From Pyxicephalus adspersus (lineage: Eukaryota > Chordata > Amphibia > Anura > Pyxicephalidae): a stretch of DNA of 64,000 bases. The notes under the pieces are model-generated. The model was not told where the DNA came from. It searched no databases and saw nothing but the letters and a program-made list of their open reading frames with translations. Shown in pieces: positions 1 to 11,570 of the stretch (the stretch's first letter is position 1; every line of letters begins with the position of its first letter). Location: assembly GCF_032062135.1 (NCBI RefSeq), contig NC_092862.1, positions 93,094,426-93,158,425 of the forward strand, given 5' to 3'. The translations under genes and the position numbers were made by a program.

Positions 1-70
1 GTGACTCGGGATTACCGCTTTTTGCAATTTTTCCGGCCCCGAGTCACACTCGGGAACACCCCTTAGGGGG
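1..70. repeat. Overlapping palindromes at the window edge
   Basis: Bases 1-10 (GTGACTCGGG) are the exact reverse complement of 38-47. Bases 38-44 (CCCGAGT) also pair with 48-54, giving a second palindrome with a 3-base loop. CCCC at 59-62 and GGGG at 66-69 form a third small hairpin. The block is GC-rich, unlike the AT-rich DNA around it, and lies directly upstream of the degenerate coding copy that begins near 82. It may be the end of a mobile element cut by the window edge. I cannot name the family. Confidence 0.6.
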
Positions 71-81
71 TTAAAGAAAAA

Positions 82-1630
82 TAGGTTCTTCAACAAGAAG
101 TTGTTTTAATGACCCTAATGTAATTTGCTACATTTGTGCTGAATATTCTCAGCAAAAACAGAGAAGAAACATTACAGAATTTGTGAAACAAGCATATCTT
201 GCAGATTTTGGTATTAAACTGGGGGACCAAGATAAGTATTGGGCTCCCAATATGGTATGCAAAACTTGTGTAGAGTGTCTAGGTCAGTGGAAAAAAAACT
301 GAAAAGTTTGAAATTTGGTGTACCTATGGTATGGCTAGAGCCCAAAAATCATCATAATGATTGTTACTCTTGTGCTGTGAATGTAAAATCGTTACAAGAA
401 AAACAAGTGGGAGTACCCTGATTTGGAGTCAGCAAGACGACCTGTGCCGCATGGTGCTGATGTTCCCATACCAGTGTCCAGTGTCCCTGATATTCCTGTA
501 TCCGACATTGAGGATATACAGGGTTTGGAGTGTAATCCAGGAGTTAGCAGTGGAAGTGAATATGAAGGAAGTGTTCCATCAAACCAGCAGTTCCCCCAAG
601 AAGAGCTCAATGATTTAATATGTGACCCAAATCTGTCAAAACAAGCATCTGAACTTTTAGCATCCAGGCTTAAAGAATATGTCTGAGACTGGAAGTTAAA
701 ATAACGGTTTATAGGACAATAGAGGTGATACTCCTACCATATTTCAGTGAAGATGGAGACTTTGTGAACTGTTGTACCATCCCTGGACTACAGGCCCATA
801 TGGGAGTACCAGAATACCAAGCAGAAGTCTGGCGGCTTTTTATGGACAGTTCCACTCAAAGTTTGAAATCTGTTTTACTGCATAATGGCAACTGCTATGC
901 ATCAATTTCAACATAACTTGAAGAATATGAAAATATCAAAATGGTCTTACAAAAGCTTTGCTATCATGAACACCAATGCTCCATATTTCTCGATTTAAAA
1001 ATGGTGAACTTTGTACTTGAACAGCAAAGTGGATACACAAAGTATACATGTTTCACCTGTGGGATAGTACAGCAAAGCAGGATCACTGGAAAAAAGTGAA
1101 ATGGCCTCCAAGGGAAAACATGAAAAAAGTTGCAGCGAACATCATTAATGAGCCAATGGTTGACAAAGAAAAAATTATTCTTTCTCCACTACACATAAAC
1201 TGGGATTAATTAAGCAATTTGTTAGAGCTCTGAACAAGGATTGCTTCAAATACCTTTGTAGATTCTTCCCTGGATTGAGTACTGAAAACTGATAACTTAT
1301 TAAAATTTCACAAGTTTCATGACTGATACTGAAGCTCCTGCCTAGCACAGCTATGTCATGGTTGTCAAAAACTTCTTGGGTAACCCTAACGCACAAAATT
1401 ATGAAAACCTGGTATAAAACTTGATCTTAAACCTTAAAAATTTGGTGCTACTATGAGCCTAAAAATATACTATCTCCATAGCCATTTGCAAAAGTTTCCA
1501 GAAAACCTTGGCGATTTCAGTGAGGAACAAGGGGAGAAGTTCCATCACAATAAGAAGGTGATGGAAGAAAGGTATCAGGGCAGATGGGATAGACACCTGA
1601 TGGCAGACTACTGCTGGAGCCTTCAATGAT
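82..1630 (+). pseudogene. Degenerate copy 1 of an uncharacterised multicopy protein family
   Basis: Translated across frameshifts, this region gives one continuous protein-like series. In order: an N-terminal Cys segment (CYIC near 130), the block KLGDQDKYWAP (near 220), a segment rich in DIPVSD, a block LSKQASELLASRLKE (near 635-675), EVWRLFMDSS and VLLHNGN (near 830-895), LDLKMV (near 990), SGYTKYTCFTC (near 1030), FPENLGDFSEEQGE (near 1500), and a C-terminal ERYQGRWDRHLMADYCW ending at TGA near 1627. The same blocks occur in the same order in the antisense copy at 33385-35022. The reading frame changes several times and contains stops, so this copy is dead. From memory, similar hypothetical proteins occur in many copies in cnidarian, arthropod and fish genomes, which suggests a mobile-element gene. 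A nuclease or transposase role is inference only. Confidence 0.75.
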
Positions 1631-1639
1631 TGACCTGAT

Positions 1640-2280
1640 CATCAGCATAAAAGGAAATCATACAAATGGAGCTTTTCAATGACTTCTTTGTGATTAGTTC
1701 TGTAAATATACTCAATATAGAATATATTGACATTTTTTAAAAAATTTAATTTTGTATACGTAGGTATATCTAGTTTAATTTTGCTTAATTTCCATGTTTC
1801 ATTTATTTTCTATGAGGTTTTTATTGGGGTCATTATTTCAAAAAACAATATCATATTTGGAATCTGTGCATCAAACATAACCTAAAATGAATTTAATCTG
1901 TTTGGCAAGAAAATTTTTGTTGACCAGTATAAATAGATTCAAATAATGTCATGTAGAAAAAGTCATTATGTAGTGGAACAGTTTAAGATCACTTATGAAC
2001 ATTTTAACATTTGTGCTTTCTGGTAACAACACATGCAAATGCACCTGCACACAAATGGAACCATTGCAGTACTGTATGCGATTGGTCGTTTCTCCTAAAA
2101 ATCTGTTTCCTAAAGAAAAGCACGCACAATTTACAATTTTAAAAATCAAAATTTATTGAGCAATTTTGCATGAACATTACCAACAACATTTTATTTATTT
2201 CCTAATAGTTAGCTTTTATGTCTGAATTAGTTTGAATAATATAATTCTAAGAGAACATACACCAGACATCTGTGTATCTT
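1640..2280. other. AT-rich non-coding stretch
   Basis: No open frame, RNA gene or recognisable repeat was seen. The short open frames here lack family resemblance. Confidence 0.5.
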
Positions 2281-2284
2281 ACAA

Positions 2285-2580
2285 GGTCATATGTCTAACA
2301 AGTTTGGCTTAAATGTCTCCATGCATTTCCTAGTGATCACATACACACATCTATATATATAACACATACATACATCCAAATATGCCTCTGACATATACCA
2401 CAGCGCTGTACAAAGGTCAGCAGTGCACTCACATGAGTCTTTGCCATATGACTAGCAAGTTTAGTTGAAATGTGTTGATGTGTTTCCTGATGATGACATA
2501 CACACATATACATACATACATACAAATAAAGCTCTGACATATAGCACAGCGCTGTACAAAGATAATACTGTGCAAAACTA
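2285..2580. repeat. Tandem duplication of about 150 bp with CATA microsatellites
   Basis: Two diverged copies follow each other. Each has a block resembling CATATGACTAGCAAGTTT, then TGCATTTCCT or a variant, then a TACATACA microsatellite, then CTCTGACATATA, and ends with CACAGCGCTGTACAAAG (near 2400 and 2545). The last motif resembles the 3' tail of frog L2 LINEs, so the duplicated unit may include an L2 or SINE tail. Confidence 0.65.
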
Positions 2581-2639
2581 CCACCTTGACAAACAAATAA
2601 TATATATCAGACATGTAAAAAAATGATATATAAAATGTA

Positions 2640-5530
2640 AATGTTTACAAAAATGCTTTCATAAGCAAACTTATAAAAATGTTATGCTTGGTATTACAGT
2701 TACAGTACTGAAGTATAAAGTGGAAAAATATGAGGGATTGCTTTATTAAAGTAATGAAAGCAGCCAGAAACACTAGAAGTTTCCTGCTCTTCCCTGCAGA
2801 GTAAGTTGCAGTTCTTAACACGTTGCCTGGAAATCCGGCTTTGCCGTATCCCATAATTAATTTTGCAAAATACGGCAGAGTTCTTTATGCCAGTCTGCAG
2901 GGGCCATGATTCACACAATCCAACCTGTGGCCTGGATTTGAAGAACCCTGCAGTATGACAACGACGTGTTAATTTTTGACCTTCACCAAGAAAAGCTTGT
3001 GGTCCAGAATGTTCAGCTGTGCAGAATAAATGTTTGGCCCATGGTGGAGAATCTGAACATTTTAGCAACAGCCATCAATTCCATATATGATCATGAGGTT
3101 GATAGACAATACTTTTTTTTTAAAAATATGGTGCCACTGTGGGGAGACATCTGGATCCGGATGTGGTTGACATTCACCACTGTCATAACAAGCTTTACAA
3201 TAGGAAACAACAAATTGATTTTCAGCTGCATTGGAACCACAAGTCCAGTCATACACTGCCTGTTGGTACCTCAAATACAAACCATTGTAGTTCTATAGCA
3301 ATTGGGGATTTTAAATTAGTTAAAGCAGTGGGCCATCCTACTTCATTCAAATGACAAATTTAATAATAAAAATCAGTGTGAGGTCCTCTTTAACATTCCA
3401 ACCAGTGGCTTCAGTAGGCTTTTTAGATACAAAATGGGGCAATTAGCCTATGTGCCCCTTTCCTATCCACAAAAAAAGCTCCTCTGAAATCCTATTTTTA
3501 CATTCATGATTGGGGAAAAAGCATGTAGCCTCCCCTCCCTTTGACCTAAATCCAGGCCTCTGCCTGCCCCCAGTTGTGGCAAAGGTCATTGTTGGGCATG
3601 AGAGCCTCATCTCCAAAAGCTAACCTTTGTGTTCTGGGGGTCTGCAGGTAGGGAACCTATTTGGAATATGAAAGCACCATTTATTAAGGTGGCCCCCAGG
3701 TATCTTCCCCCTCACCCTAGGGAAGGGGTTAAGGAGTACACAGTACTTTGTACCCATTCCCACAAAGTGTTAATAAAGCCCTAGAAATGAAGGCACCACT
3801 CATTCTTATACTCACTCAACTAATACCTTCCTTTCAGCTGTCCTAGGAGGATCCATCCAGCACTGGCTGTCAGGCTGTGGGGGCCCCTGCCATAAGTTCA
3901 GAGAATCCGTCAGGAGAGCAGGCAAGGACAACTGTTCTCATCAGTTCTTTTTTGTGGTTGGTAGAATGCAAATAAATAGTGTATTTAGGTCTGGTAACAT
4001 GGCCACAGGACCTCTCATTGTGTTCTGCTGGGGAATCCGAGGATACTTGACCTCAGATTATCTCATGCTTCATTGGTTGAGGATAGTTGCCATCATTTGA
4101 CTTACGTAGTTCAAATATGCCCAGCATAAAAAATTGCTGAAATTCTAAAAACATTTCTTTATTTAAGTCCCACTAAATCTATGAGTTTTCCCCTGGAGCA
4201 ATACACCTTTTATATGATTTGGGGTGTGTAATATTAATTTTTAAGGACTTCATCCTTTTTACTTTGGAGGGTCAATGTTTTTTAAGCTCTAGTAAGGTCC
4301 TGATAAGTAGCATTTATTTGCCCTCATTTTACTGGCATTAAATGATTTTACTCCCTATTCTTTAGATCACATTTTTTATAGTTTTTTAGTCTGTCTAGCC
4401 AAGTAGGTCTTTTGCTCCCCTCTCTTTGATTCTTCCATATTTGTATTAACCTTTCTATCACACAAAATGCTAAATGATTGCTTTCTCCTGGCAAAATTGG
4501 GTTTGTTAGAGAAAAAAATTGATAATTTTATTATACACTATATATTTATATGTGTAATCATCTGCTAACACAATATACATTTGGAAAACAAGGAACATAT
4601 GTATAACATAATAAAATTCTTGTTATTTAAATTTAATAGATACAAAACAGATACAAAAGTTTTTTGTTCCCAGTGGATACTAAAAGTTTACACTAAGCTG
4701 CGCACCTGGTGATTTGTGAGCTTATCAATGCTTTTATGAATGGGAAACATCTGAACTGGCTAATTACTTCAGCAGTAATAATGCTGAAATAATGTCACAG
4801 TTTAAATTCACCCATATGGTCCACTCAGTGTACATCTTTTACTCTTCTACATTTTAACAAAAAATATATACACTGATAGATATTATCATGTGCTGTGATT
4901 TATATTCATACAGTTTACATATGTTATTCAGTAGTGTCCAACTTTGTAGATAGCTCACTTAAATTAGTTAACTACAAATTGCTAAGGAAATACGTTTAAA
5001 ATTCAAGAGTGCTGACTGGTAATAAGAAAATTAAAGATAAAAAGTTAATAAGAAATAAATGAATTTTTACAAAGTAAAAAAAAAAAACATTACTTTACTC
5101 ACCCAATCTTTGCTCCAATCTGTCAAATAACCTACAAAATTCCTTCATCCACTTTCATCAAAAATCTGTTGCCGTCAGAATGTGCTGGTAGCCATTTGTG
5201 CTAAGTGGCAATGGGACAGTAATACCAATACCAACTAACTCCCATACTTTTAATACCTATAAAAGGAAAACCAACACCTACAACATTCTAATAAACTGGA
5301 AAAAAAAATGTAAAATAAATATTATTGTATTATGGTAAAAACTTACCTTCATGCTTTGTAGCAGCATGACTAGTTAGCATTGTACTAATTTGTCACTTTC
5401 TGACATTTAACAAAAATACAGTTATTGGTAGATTTATAATAATAAGCTGTAATTTGTAACATGGAAAAAAGAAGACATTAACAAAAATTTTCTATACCTA
5501 GACAAATGCCACTCAACTAGAAATTCTCAC
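2640..5530. other. Long non-coding stretch, no gene recognised
   Basis: At 2890-3350 there are overlapping open frames on both strands of up to 122 codons. The best + strand reading (about 2950-3100) looks protein-like but matches nothing I recognise and has no clear splice signals. At 3400-3990 there is a less AT-rich block ending near a possible polyadenylation-like AATAAA (about 3770); it resembles dispersed amphibian repeat sequence but I cannot assign a family. The rest, 4000-5530, is AT-rich with poly-A and poly-T runs and shows nothing. Confidence 0.4.
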
Positions 5531-5534
5531 ACAG

Positions 5535-5720
5535 TGGGCCTCATTTATTAAGCTCCTCAATTCTGGAGAACATAGACTGTCATGGGTGAACCTAGGTTGT
5601 CCAGCAAACCTGGAATAGATTTCCTAAAATAATTTTTAATTCTTGACCAGATCAATTCCAGATTTGCTGGATCGCTCATCTACCTTTTCCAGTCTTGGAG
5701 AACATAATAAATCAGGCCCA
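5535..5720. mobile_element. MITE with terminal inverted repeats (family shared with 56919-57117)
   Basis: The ends TGGGCCTCATTTATTA (5535-5550) and TAATAAATCAGGCCCA (5705-5720) are inverted repeats with one mismatch. The interior holds a second, imperfect inverted pair around CCAGCAAACCTGGAA and TTCCAGATTTGCTGG. The same internal words recur at 56919-57117, so these are two members of one non-autonomous DNA transposon family. No clear target duplication was seen. There is no coding capacity. Confidence 0.75.
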
Positions 5721-5794
5721 TTGTGTTACATGTCTTAAAGCCACTTGTGTGACCCCCCACCCCCCCATTAATTACTTTGCAGATTAATGCTGCT

Positions 5795-6125
5795 TTTTAT
5801 GTACTGCCTGGCCAAAAACATCATACACTTAATACAGTAATTGGTTAGACTGCATTTAGCTTTGAATATAGCATGAATTTCATTGGTATGATTTTCATCT
5901 TATGTCACAACATTCATCCAAAGTTCTATTCATTTTTTCCCAAGATCTTGTATTGATAGGAATGTCAGACCATTGTGTGTATTCTCCAGTGTATCCCAAA
6001 AAGTTCAATGTGGCAAAGATCTGGATTTCCTGATTGCCAATTGTACATAAGTGATGTCCCATGCTGAACCATTCTTTTATGATTTGAGCCCAATGAATCC
6101 TGGCATTGTCATCTCTGAATGGTCA
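5795..6125 (-). mobile_element. Tc1/mariner-like transposase relic
   Basis: Read on the minus strand, the segment ending near 6100 encodes DNARIHWAQIIKEWF, which resembles the second catalytic-Asp region of Tc1-like transposases (D-N-A/D-x-x-H). Downstream of it the frame decays. The third catalytic region (the DLNPIE block) was not seen. This is an old fragment without function. The superfamily call rests mainly on the one motif. Confidence 0.5.
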
Positions 6126-6574
6126 TTTTTGGGCACATAATGTTGCCTCTGTTTCCCACAGGTTCACTCGACCCTTTTCCTACAATTTTGACAATACTAT
6201 CTTCAGGGGGTCAATGAAGTGGGAACAGTCAGCAGTTATTAACGTAAATGCAAATTCAATTAATTTGAGGCAAATCAAGTTTATGCATGTAATTTCAATA
6301 TAACCCAAGGTGGCCAGTTTGGACTTAATTTCCCTATATTGAAGTCTGCACATTCATACTTTATTTAGTAGTCTTTATTCTATTCACTTTACATGGGCAG
6401 TGTAAGCCTCCCTTCATTCTGCTCAGAAGTTTGGTGTGTACAAACCCTCCCCGAAATGTCAGTGGAGGACAATTCGATGAGGATAGAGTATACACTATTC
6501 CAAAGTTCCAAAAAAAATCAGCCACACTTGTGATGCCCTTGGGCACTACATTAAAAATGATACACAGCATTAAT

Positions 6575-6905
6575 ACCAAATCCAAATCCAGCTCCCTTTA
6601 CACACAGCATATCCAACCCACACACACAAAATAAAAATCAAGCTCATGTTACATGCAGCATATCTGCTCCCTAAATCCAGCTCCAAGTACATGCAGAATG
6701 AAACTCCTGAAACTCAGTTCCCACTACTTGCACTACCAACACCCCAAAAACCAGCACAGAAAACACAGCATAAGTCTTCTAAAATCCAGCTGCCTGTACA
6801 TGAAGCATAACCCTGACCCCCACCTGAAATTCAGCTTCAAGTTCACACAGCGGAACCCTTCAAATCCAACTCCCTTCCTCACATTCAGCCATCCTCAGCA
6901 CTCAC
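6575..6905. repeat. Degenerate minisatellite, unit about 30-40 bp
   Basis: The + strand is poor in G and repeats variations of AAATCCAGCTCCCTGTACA followed by a GCAGCATA-like word. About eight diverged units are visible. Open frames across it reflect the repeat composition and are not genes. Confidence 0.6.
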
Positions 6906-6909
6906 CACA

Positions 6910-7790
6910 CTAATCTTCTCATACCAACCTATGGCAGGTGGAGGAACTTAGAAGGTGCTGATGCTCCTCTGCAAAATACAATTGGTATTACCTGAAACCG
7001 GCAAAATATACAAACAAGATTGGATCACTAAGGCAGGAAATGTCATCTTTTCTGTAGGGAATACTATTAAAGCTTTATATACCAGGGTCTCCCAACTGGC
7101 AAAGAAAGTTTATTTTTGCCATCAAAAAGCTGATTACCTGGGGATCCTTTTGGGACTCAATATTATACACATAATAAATCTTTAATAAAAAGCAGTGAGG
7201 GCACTTCCTGATGTGTCTGTTAAAAGATGCAATCTTTATTTTCTGAAAGTTCAATTCACTGTGGTAAAATGATACATCTAGGCCTAAATAAACTATACCA
7301 GGGAAATTTGCTTGCTAGTTCCACAAAGCAAAAAATATGCAATCCCAACTTTTCCACTAACACACACGAGCCATTCTCACGTGGCTGTGTTTTTATATTT
7401 CAGTGAGAACACGTTTTAGTTATTATAGATTAATTCTATCATTAGAGGTTTTGCAATCTTCCAACTAGTGGATTTCATCCAGTGCCGTTAAAATATTGCA
7501 TCGTGCGTTTATAACGACTCTGTCCACTAGATGGCAATGCAGGACAAGTGTCAGGACTGATTCAGCACTGCATGCATATAATGTGTTTTCTCATTCTGGG
7601 TCTGCAGCTCATCTGTAGTTCTAGATATTGTACACATTTATCTTTAGTTTTAACACTCGTTAAAAAAAAACTTTATTATGCCATAGTACGTATGAACAGT
7701 TTTGAAGACCTGATGGTGTAGGCAACACTACATCAAATACTTTGCTGCTATTTCTAATATACAGTACAACTAGTACATCATAACGTAGAG
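6910..7790. other. Non-coding stretch
   Basis: There is no gene or recognisable repeat. A 76-codon open frame at 6955-7185 has no family resemblance. Confidence 0.45.
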
Positions 7791-7988
7791 CAGGGGTGCC
7801 CAACAGGTGGATCGCAATCTACCAGTGGATCGCCAAGGCAACGGGGGTAGATCTTGGAGCCCCGTCTTTCAAAATAAACTCTACCGCACACAGGAGTTAA
7901 GTCCAACTTTTTATTGTAAGTAGATCATTTTGACTTTACTGGTCATTTTAAAAGTAGCTTGCAAGCCAGAAAAGTGTGGGCACCCCTG
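7791..7988. mobile_element. Short hAT-type non-autonomous element
   Basis: The ends CAGGGGTGCCCAAC and GTGTGGGCACCCCTG are terminal inverted repeats of the CAGGGGTG type common to vertebrate hAT elements. The interior (GGATCGCAATCTACC and GTAGATCATTTTGACT words) is typical of short hAT-derived elements. An 8-base target duplication is not recognisable. Length is 198 bp with no coding content. Confidence 0.75.
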
Positions 7989-8069
7989 ATGTATTGTTCT
8001 TAGTAATACTTGTAATATTACTATGGTTTTGATAGAACATCAGATTTAAGGTTGTCTTAATAGAATAGG

Positions 8070-8630
8070 CTGTTCAACAATCACACCAGTAAACAAGCGT
8101 CTTGGTTTCGGATCAAAAAGATTGACTTTATGCACTGGCCAGCCCAATCCCTGGACCTTTAACTAATAGAAAACTTGTGGCAACATCCAAAATGTGGTTT
8201 CTGAGGCAAAACCTAAGAATGCAGAATTGCTGAATTCAGTCCAATCATCCTGGCCTGGAATACCTGTTTACAGGTGCCAGAAGTTGGTTGACTCCATGCA
8301 AAGCAGATGTGCAGCAGTTCTAAGAAACACTCATTATACAACTAAATATTCAGTGATTCAAAAGAAAGCAAAATATTGAAACATTTTCTCAGTTTATACA
8401 GTGAATGGAATGCAGACACTGCTATTTTTTTGAACAACCTAATATTCCATTTCCTCACTTTCTGTAAAGGAATACAACAAATTTGATACGTTTTTCTTCT
8501 AGTTTTGATTTGGGATAGAACTTGCAGTGTTCCTGATGCATTTGCATGTATGGAAAAAAAGCTATTATAAGCATTTTCAGCTTTCTTGACTTTTTAAACA
8601 CACTGCTAATATTCTGAACACAACTGTACC
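8070..8630 (+). mobile_element. Tc1-like transposon, 3' half with transposase C-terminus (pseudogene)
   Basis: Translation across frameshifts gives NNHTSKQASWF (second catalytic-Asp block, Asp replaced), DFMHWPAQSLDL followed by IENLW (third catalytic block), then an open segment at 8194-8379 encoding SSWPGIPVYRCQKLVDSM and RRCAAVL-like sequence typical of Tc1 transposase C-termini. The downstream non-coding part to about 8630 resembles a Tc1 3' end. The first catalytic domain is missing. Stops interrupt the DLNP block, so the copy is inactive. Confidence 0.8.
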
Positions 8631-8639
8631 TCTTGAGAA

Positions 8640-9815
8640 TCCACCAACTGCAGAGCCATTGCTTGAGATGATTGGGCAGGATGCTTCACTTTCATCTGGA
8701 TTATTCAGAGACTCTCTAGGGCTATCTCACTTCCATTTATTTCATCCATTAAACTTTACACAGCCTTCACAACTCCCTCATCCTAACCCTATTACCAAGG
8801 ACAGGCCTCATCTACCCTGGCACCCTCACCACCACAATAATTTAATTCCCAACCCCATACATCTGCATACCTCTTCCAACACCTGAACTCTCATTGGCCC
8901 ATCCAGTCACGCACCTCATTCCAGGAACACTCTGGCACCCATCCCAAACCCACTTCCTTTGTCCTATGAAGTGGCAAGCACTGTTCACTATCTTTCTTTG
9001 AGTCAGAGAAATGTATTACCATGTAAATATATTTACTGTATATATTTGTGGTAATACGTTTTCCCTTCTTTTTCAGTTTCCATAGTCCCAGAGTTCAGTT
9101 TTTCAGTTATTGAAAAAAAGACTACTCTTTGTTATTATCAATGTTTTATTTGGTGATAATAGCATTTACACATAATACCTTAGAAATTTACAATTGTATA
9201 CAGTTTGGCATAATGCTGAGGGAAGGACATATGTTATTTAAAGAGCAGTAAGGCAATGTCCAAGCAACACTCAAATAATAGAAGGCATAAGCAACACAAT
9301 CCACATACAAAGTTGCCAAAGATAGCGCTTTTCTTTTCCTAAGATATTGTACTATGAGAAGGTTTAAAAAAAGTAGAAACCATTCAGCCAATATTGGTTT
9401 CAAGATTAGTGAATTAAAGTAGGCTTTAGTATTTTCTATATTCAGGATACATTAAAAAAAATCACAAAGGCAAAAAGCTTCTACAATCCTGGATGCACAG
9501 CAAGGCATCCCATTTGCACTCCATTTTGTGATGTTGTGTAAGAAGGACACGATCAGAGATGCCTAAAGGGAAAGATAGGCTTGGAAATATTAAGACATTA
9601 CTTCCCATTGTGTGCTTTTACTGTGTTAGATAGGGTCAGATTTCAGTGGTGTATAGTGAGAGATGTACATTAAAAATACAATAAAAAGGTATACAGTATT
9701 TTTCAAGACCAGTTTATAATGCTAATTCGAGTAAGACTTTGCTTACTAAGCAAATTGGGAATAGAAAAATAATTAAGTTATTAAGAAATTAAAAATAGGT
9801 ATACATTATCTTACA
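8640..9815. other. Non-coding stretch
   Basis: A C-rich segment at 8750-8950 has no clear period. The remainder is AT-rich. No gene was recognised on either strand. Confidence 0.45.
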
Positions 9816-9819
9816 ATGC

Positions 9820-9995
9820 TAATCTGCATTATGTGATTGGGGCCTGATGTGCTTTATGTAATGAGTGTCCCATCTTTAGTTCTGATCTGCTTATGTGACG
9901 AGGGGCATTATATACATTACAGTGAACTGATGTATGTTATGTGATGAGGGGCCTGCTGCATAATATGTGATAAGGGGGCCTTGGGGAGGATCTCT
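9820..9995. repeat. Short degenerate tandem repeat
   Basis: Variations of TTATGTGATGAGGGGCC recur at spacings of about 30-50 bp (near 9830, 9890, 9938 and 9966). The repeat is diverged and the edges are approximate. Confidence 0.5.
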
Positions 9996-10358
9996 AGTGG
10001 AGCTCTGATCTGGGGAGTAGGGGGGGTGGATCACCTTCTGATATTTTAAACTGGGGGTATAAAAGAAGATGTTTTCCTTGGGGGTCTGTGGCAGATGTAC
10101 AGGAGATATAAGAGAGCTGCACATTAAATGCAGTGGGCATTAGGGTGACTGTATTTGAAATATAGCAGGGATAGGGAGGCTTCTGATGTTTTTCCTGAGG
10201 GAATGTATGGACATCAAGATAGTTGCTGGACTAAAATGTAGCCTGCACATAAATGGTTTGGGGTTTATAAGGTGCCATGCACTAAAGACTAGAGTCCCTG
10301 TCCTTCCCCGTTCCTTCCCCTACTTCTCCCTCTTGTCTGTTTTTATATACATTTCTAG

Positions 10359-10550
10359 AGGGGGACACAGTGGTTCAGAAGTTAACACTCCAGAGTTTGC
10401 AGTGCTAGGTCCCAGATTTGAATCTCGACCAGGGTATTATCTGCATAGCCTAGACCTTAGACTGTGGTAATGACATAGACATTACAAGACTATGGCCTTT
10501 GTGAAGCGCTGCAATTTGTCAGCACTATAGAAATAATAGTTAATAATACT
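10359..10550 (+). mobile_element. tRNA-derived SINE with L2-type tail
   Basis: The head, GGGGACACAGTGGTTCAGAA and on, resembles a tRNA-derived SINE with an A-box region (GTGGTTCAGAAGTTAACACTC). It is followed by a B-box-like AGATTTGAATCTCG near 10418, where functional copies have GGTTCGAATC. The 3' part, GTGAAGCGCTGCAATTTGTC through a TATAGAAATAATAGTTAATAATA tail, matches the L2 LINE 3' end, implying mobilisation by L2. Substitutions in the B box suggest the copy is old. Confidence 0.75.
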
Positions 10551-10835
10551 TGATTGGCTGCGGACATCTCGTTCTTTCCACTATACACCAACGTAAAAAA
10601 AGCTGAGAAAATTCATTCCAATTCCTCCACCCACAATCCCCAGGTAATAATCATTCCCTGGGGACTAACATCCAAACTATACTTTAATACTTGGAGTAAA
10701 CTGTGAACAGCACTAGATTAGTGCTACGACCTGTTAATACATACTGGTACATTGGAATTAATAGTAAAATCCACTTCTTTCATTATTCTGTTTGAGGTAG
10801 TGAATTAGCAGCGAGAGTCAAAATGTGAGTATCTA

Positions 10836-10875
10836 TATCCCCTGATGAAGCCAATGTGTGAAACGTGTTGGGAAA
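10836..10875 (+). other. Degenerate hammerhead-ribozyme-like motif
   Basis: CTGATGA (10842-10848) and GAAA (10860-10863) have the spacing of a hammerhead core, flanked by CCC before and GGG (10870-10872) after, as stem I would require. The stem II arms (AGCC and GTGT) no longer pair, and the expected GTC cleavage site reads GTT. Compare the better-preserved motif at 39860-39904. Penelope-like retroelements are known to carry such motifs. Confidence 0.45.
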
Positions 10876-11183
10876 TGAGACAAATACTCACCACTTTCTG
10901 TGATATGTAAAAAGTGAGACATAAATTGGGTTTCATGCCATGTTTGAATGAGCCCACCGATGTATTGTATAATTCCTGCGATGTTGTACTGAAACGAAAT
11001 TAGTTAAATTGAAATAGCACTGTTTTCTTTTACCAGCTTGTCAAAAAAGCTGTCTCTTCTTTCTCCTTTCTATCTGCACAGTTATAAATATTATTAAAAT
11101 GCCCTGGCCTGGATAATGTAATGTTTGATTAGGCTGAGGGAGTTGAGCAGATGAAGGTTCTGCAAAGAAGTTTCCTTCTAAAA

Positions 11184-11570
11184 CTAGGTACACACTGCAA
11201 TAATTGTCGTTAAAAAACGAACGACTAACGATTATGCACGATTATTTTAAATGATCGTATAGTGCACGATTCTGTACATGTTGTAACAATACGATTGTTC
11301 AAATATAATCCACCAATAGTGTACACACACTAGATATGATCGTTTGAACGATGCATGTAAAGGAGAAAGTGTACTGCTGAAACATCCACGATCACTGAAC
11401 GACCGTACACACAATAGATAGTGAACGATCGTCGCTCAATCAGATCCGCCGGGACGGTCGTTCATTTCCAGCAACAATCCTCGTTGGTCAGTGGTTCACT
11501 TTTTTTGTTAACGATTTTCGGACGATCAGTCGTCAGTTTCCAATAATTATTGCACGTGTGTACGCAGCAT
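11184..11570. mobile_element. MITE with GTACACAC-type terminal repeats
   Basis: The left end CTAGGTACACACTGCAATAAT and the right end, whose reverse complement reads TGCTGCGTACACACGTGCAA, are imperfect inverted repeats. The interior is full of short palindromic words around ACGATCGT and CGATTGTTC. The ends resemble those of the elements at 20506-20842 and 41333-41672, suggesting a related family. Non-coding. Confidence 0.7.

Noticed and set aside
2337..2614. Possible CRISPR-like spaced repeats
   Set aside because: Only two diverged units with CATA microsatellites are present, and the genome is eukaryotic.
2700..3068. 122-codon minus-strand frame
   Set aside because: It has no recognisable family, start context or splice signals. 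A repeat relic is as likely as a gene.
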